NCBI GenBank assembly: GCA_014860005.1
Contig: JACZKP010000105.1
Coordinates: forward strand, 1 to 6,825
Reading direction: 5' to 3'
Length of the DNA stretch: 6,825 nt
DNA from: Verrucomicrobiota bacterium
Lineage (GTDB): Bacteria; Verrucomicrobiota; Verrucomicrobiae; Limisphaerales; UBA11358
In this document: piece by piece, positions 5,159-6,825 of the stretch
How the letters are laid out: each line of letters begins with the position of its first letter
Position numbering within the stretch: the stretch's first letter is position 1
Notes under the pieces: generated by a model
What the model saw: only the letters and a program-made list of their open reading frames with translations
What the model was told of the DNA's origin: nothing
Databases searched by the model: none
Translations under genes and position numbers: made by a program

Positions 5159-6496
5159 ATGAGAAACGAAGCGTTACGCAGTATCTGTGCTGGATTCCTG
5201 GTGACGGGATGTTTTGGGGTGGCGTTTGCCGGGGATGGCAGCGAATGGCCGCAGTTTCGCGGGCCCGGCGGCAGCGGCTTGGCCCAAGACCCGAAAAGCA
5301 GCGGAGTCCCCACGGAATGGGACACGACGAACAATGTGGCATGGCGCATGGATGTGCCGGGCTTGGGGTGGTCCAGCCCGATTGTCTGGGAAAACCGCGT
5401 CTTCCTCACCACCGCAGTGGACGCCCAGGGTACTGAGCAACCGGAGGAAGGCTTCTACTTGGGCAAGGATCGCGGCGGCCGTGGCGAACATCGCTGGTCG
5501 GTGCTCGCCTGCGATCTGAACACCGGAGTGAAACTCTGGGAACGTCAAGTTCACCAGGCGGTGCCGCCGCGCACCCATCTCAAGAGCAGCTACGCTTCAG
5601 CGACACCCGTGACGGACGGCGAGCGGGTGTACGCCTGGTTTGGCGAGTTCGGACTTCTGGTGGCCCTGAATGCGGCGGACGGCGCCCAGGTGTGGTCCTT
5701 CTCGGAGCCGCCACGCAAATCCAGAGAGAATTGGGGGTTCGGCGCGTCGCCGGTGATGCACGGCGGCCGGGTCTATCTGGTGCATGACAACGAGGAAGAC
5801 GCCTACGTCGCGGCGTTCGATGCTGCGACCGGAAAGGAGATCTGGCGGGTCAAACGACCGCCGGAGACCAACTGGAGCACGCCCCTGGTGTGGCAGAACG
5901 ATCAGCGGACGGAACTGGTCGTCGGCGCGACCGGCGGCGTCACGTCCTACGATCTGAATGGGAAGCCGCTTTGGGAACTGCGCGGTATGTCCTCGATTAC
6001 CGTGCCCAACCCGGTGGCGGGAAACGGAATGGTCTATGTCGGCTCGGGGTTTGTTGCGGATCGGCAGCAACCGCTCTACGCGATCCGCTCGGGCGCAGCG
6101 GGCGATGTCTCCCTGAAAGAGGGCGAGACCCAGAACCGTTACGTCGCCTGGCGGCAACAGCGCGCCGCTCCCTATGTCCCGTCTTTTCTGGTGGCCGGCA
6201 AGTACCTGTACGTGATCAAGGACAACGGCCAACTCTCCTGTTACGACGCTGTCACCGGCGCTTCGGTTTACGAGGAGCGGCTGCGCGGACACTTCACGGC
6301 CTCGCCGTGGATGTGCGGGGACAGGTTGTTCTTCCTGAACGAGCGCGGGGACACCTATGTCGTGCAGTCGGGACCGACATTCCGGCTCCTGGCCACGAAC
6401 ACGCTCGAACGGCTGTGTCTGGCCACACCCGCGGTGGCGGGCAACCGCCTGCTCATCCGGACTTCAGCCCGGTTGTATTGCATAGGGAACGAATAA
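5159..6496 (+). CDS. Secreted PQQ-like beta-propeller repeat protein
   Basis: The 445-residue product opens with a signal peptide that can be read two ways: Sec cleavage after AFA (residue 24), or lipoprotein processing at C18, since VTGC fits a lipobox. WPQFRGPGGSG (30-40) is the usual entry of this family in Planctomycetota and Verrucomicrobiota. Blade repeats with a D-x-x-T/N-G-x-x-x-W core follow at 119-127 (LNTGVKLWE), 170-181 (NAADGAQVWSF), 220-231 (DAATGKEIWRV), 264-274 (YDLNGKPLWEL) and 360-375 (YDAVTGASVYEE). VYVGSG-type strands lie between them. The fold is a PQQ_2/YVTN-like propeller. I see no dehydrogenase calcium or Asp motif, nor a heme-binding CxxCH, so enzyme activity is doubtful; glycan binding or scaffolding is as likely as redox work. 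Its place between a glycosidase and a beta-helix protein suggests a shared extracytoplasmic role. Confidence 0.88.
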   Translation: MRNEALRSICAGFLVTGCFGVAFAGDGSEWPQFRGPGGSGLAQDPKSSGVPTEWDTTNNVAWRMDVPGLGWSSPIVWENRVFLTTAVDAQGTEQPEEGFYLGKDRGGRGEHRWSVLACDLNTGVKLWERQVHQAVPPRTHLKSSYASATPVTDGERVYAWFGEFGLLVALNAADGAQVWSFSEPPRKSRENWGFGASPVMHGGRVYLVHDNEEDAYVAAFDAATGKEIWRVKRPPETNWSTPLVWQNDQRTELVVGATGGVTSYDLNGKPLWELRGMSSITVPNPVAGNGMVYVGSGFVADRQQPLYAIRSGAAGDVSLKEGETQNRYVAWRQQRAAPYVPSFLVAGKYLYVIKDNGQLSCYDAVTGASVYEERLRGHFTASPWMCGDRLFFLNERGDTYVVQSGPTFRLLATNTLERLCLATPAVAGNRLLIRTSARLYCIGNE

Positions 6497-6551
6497 TGAT
6501 CATGAAACACCCGTCACATTCCCCATCAGTTGAATCTCCTATCACACAGTC

Positions 6552-6557
6552 AGGAAA
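6552..6557 (+). promoter_or_regulatory. Ribosome binding site supporting the start at 6562
   Basis: AGGAAA ends 4 bases before the ATG at 6562. This is the clearest ribosome site for the last gene. It favours 6562 over the in-frame ATGs at 6496 and 6502, which touch the stop of the propeller gene (TAATG at 6494-6498). Confidence 0.6.
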
Positions 6558-6561
6558 TCGC

Positions 6562-6825
6562 ATGAAACTCTGGGAATCCACTTTCGGCAAGAGCCTTCTG
6601 CGTGCTTGTGTTGCCGGCGTCATGGTTTCGACGTTGCTGGCTTTGCTGGCCGGCGGGACGGCCGCCGCAGCCGAACTGGTGATCCACGTCTCGCCCCGAG
6701 GCGACGATGCCTGGTCGGGGATCCCGGCGAAGCCGAACGCCGACAAGACTGACGGTCCGGTCGCCACGCTCGCCGGGGCGCGCGACGCCCTCCGCAAGGC
6801 CCGCGGTGGCCGGCCCCCGGCCGGG
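6562..6825 (+). CDS. Secreted right-handed beta-helix protein, N-terminal part (runs off the window)
   Basis: The first 88 codons are present and the frame is open at the window edge. Residues 1-37 are a long Sec signal: basic K10/R14, hydrophobic VMVSTLLALLA, cleavage near GTAAAA|E. The mature start, ELVIHVSPRGDDAWSG (38-53) followed by PNADKTDGPVATLAGARDALRKAR (58-81), is the recognisable entry of parallel beta-helix proteins of the pectate-lyase fold, whose repeats would follow beyond the edge. Such proteins cut or modify acidic polysaccharides or serve as tailspike-like binders; which one cannot be told from this part. Translation from 6496 would add 22 residues ahead of the signal, which I consider unlikely. 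It follows the propeller gene at 65 bases with no terminator visible, so they are probably co-transcribed. Confidence 0.8.
   Translation, partial: MKLWESTFGKSLLRACVAGVMVSTLLALLAGGTAAAAELVIHVSPRGDDAWSGIPAKPNADKTDGPVATLAGARDALRKARGGRPPAG

Noticed and set aside
5597..6292. 231-codon reading frame on the minus strand
   Set aside because: It is antisense to the beta-propeller repeats and has no recognisable motif.
6496..6561. Upstream starts of the beta-helix gene at 6496 and 6502
   Set aside because: They would put 20 or more polar residues before the signal peptide, and the better ribosome site is just before 6562.

Overview
The window is GC-rich, and every gene I can support is on the + strand. 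It reads as part of a polysaccharide-degradation gene cluster from a Verrucomicrobiota- or Planctomycetota-like bacterium. That placement rests on the mix of protein types: GH16, GH-A clan and GH65-like glycosidases, collagenase-type C-terminal beta-sandwich domains, a large PQQ-type beta-propeller opening with WPQFRGP, and a right-handed beta-helix protein, several with twin-arginine or Sec signals. A long palindromic intergenic element also fits. It is an inference from protein style, with no rRNA or marker gene in view.

Layout. Positions 6-140 hold a long imperfect inverted repeat. Next comes an intact secreted GH16 beta-glucanase-type enzyme (195-1037). A C/G-rich pair of oppositely oriented hairpin repeats (about 1086-1215) follows. 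Directly after it is a 5'-truncated remnant of a DUF4038/collagenase-like gene that keeps only the C-terminal domain (to 1615). Its stop overlaps the start of a Tat-exported GH-A-like glycosidase (1612-3088), which is broken by a single extra G in a G5 run at 2654-2658. Next is a C-terminal remnant of a GH65-like (alpha/alpha)6 glycosidase (3110-3622), then an AT-richer gap. An intact Tat-exported GH-A/cellulase-like protein follows (3745-5103; I reject a longer start at 3583). A secreted PQQ-like beta-propeller protein follows (5159-6496). The window ends in the first 88 codons of a secreted right-handed beta-helix (pectate-lyase-like fold) protein (6562 onward).

How it fits together. All recognisable products are predicted to be exported and most are carbohydrate-active, so the likely role is extracellular or periplasmic breakdown of a plant or algal glycan: endo-cleavage by GH16, trimming by the GH-A enzymes, and possibly beta-helix lyase or esterase activity. 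No transporter, SusC/D pair, sulfatase or regulator is visible, so the substrate cannot be named. The most striking property is decay: three of the six glycan-active genes are broken (two 5' truncations and one frameshift), and the breakpoints lie near repeats or a base-composition change. I see no RNA gene, CRISPR array, transposase or clear new defence system.
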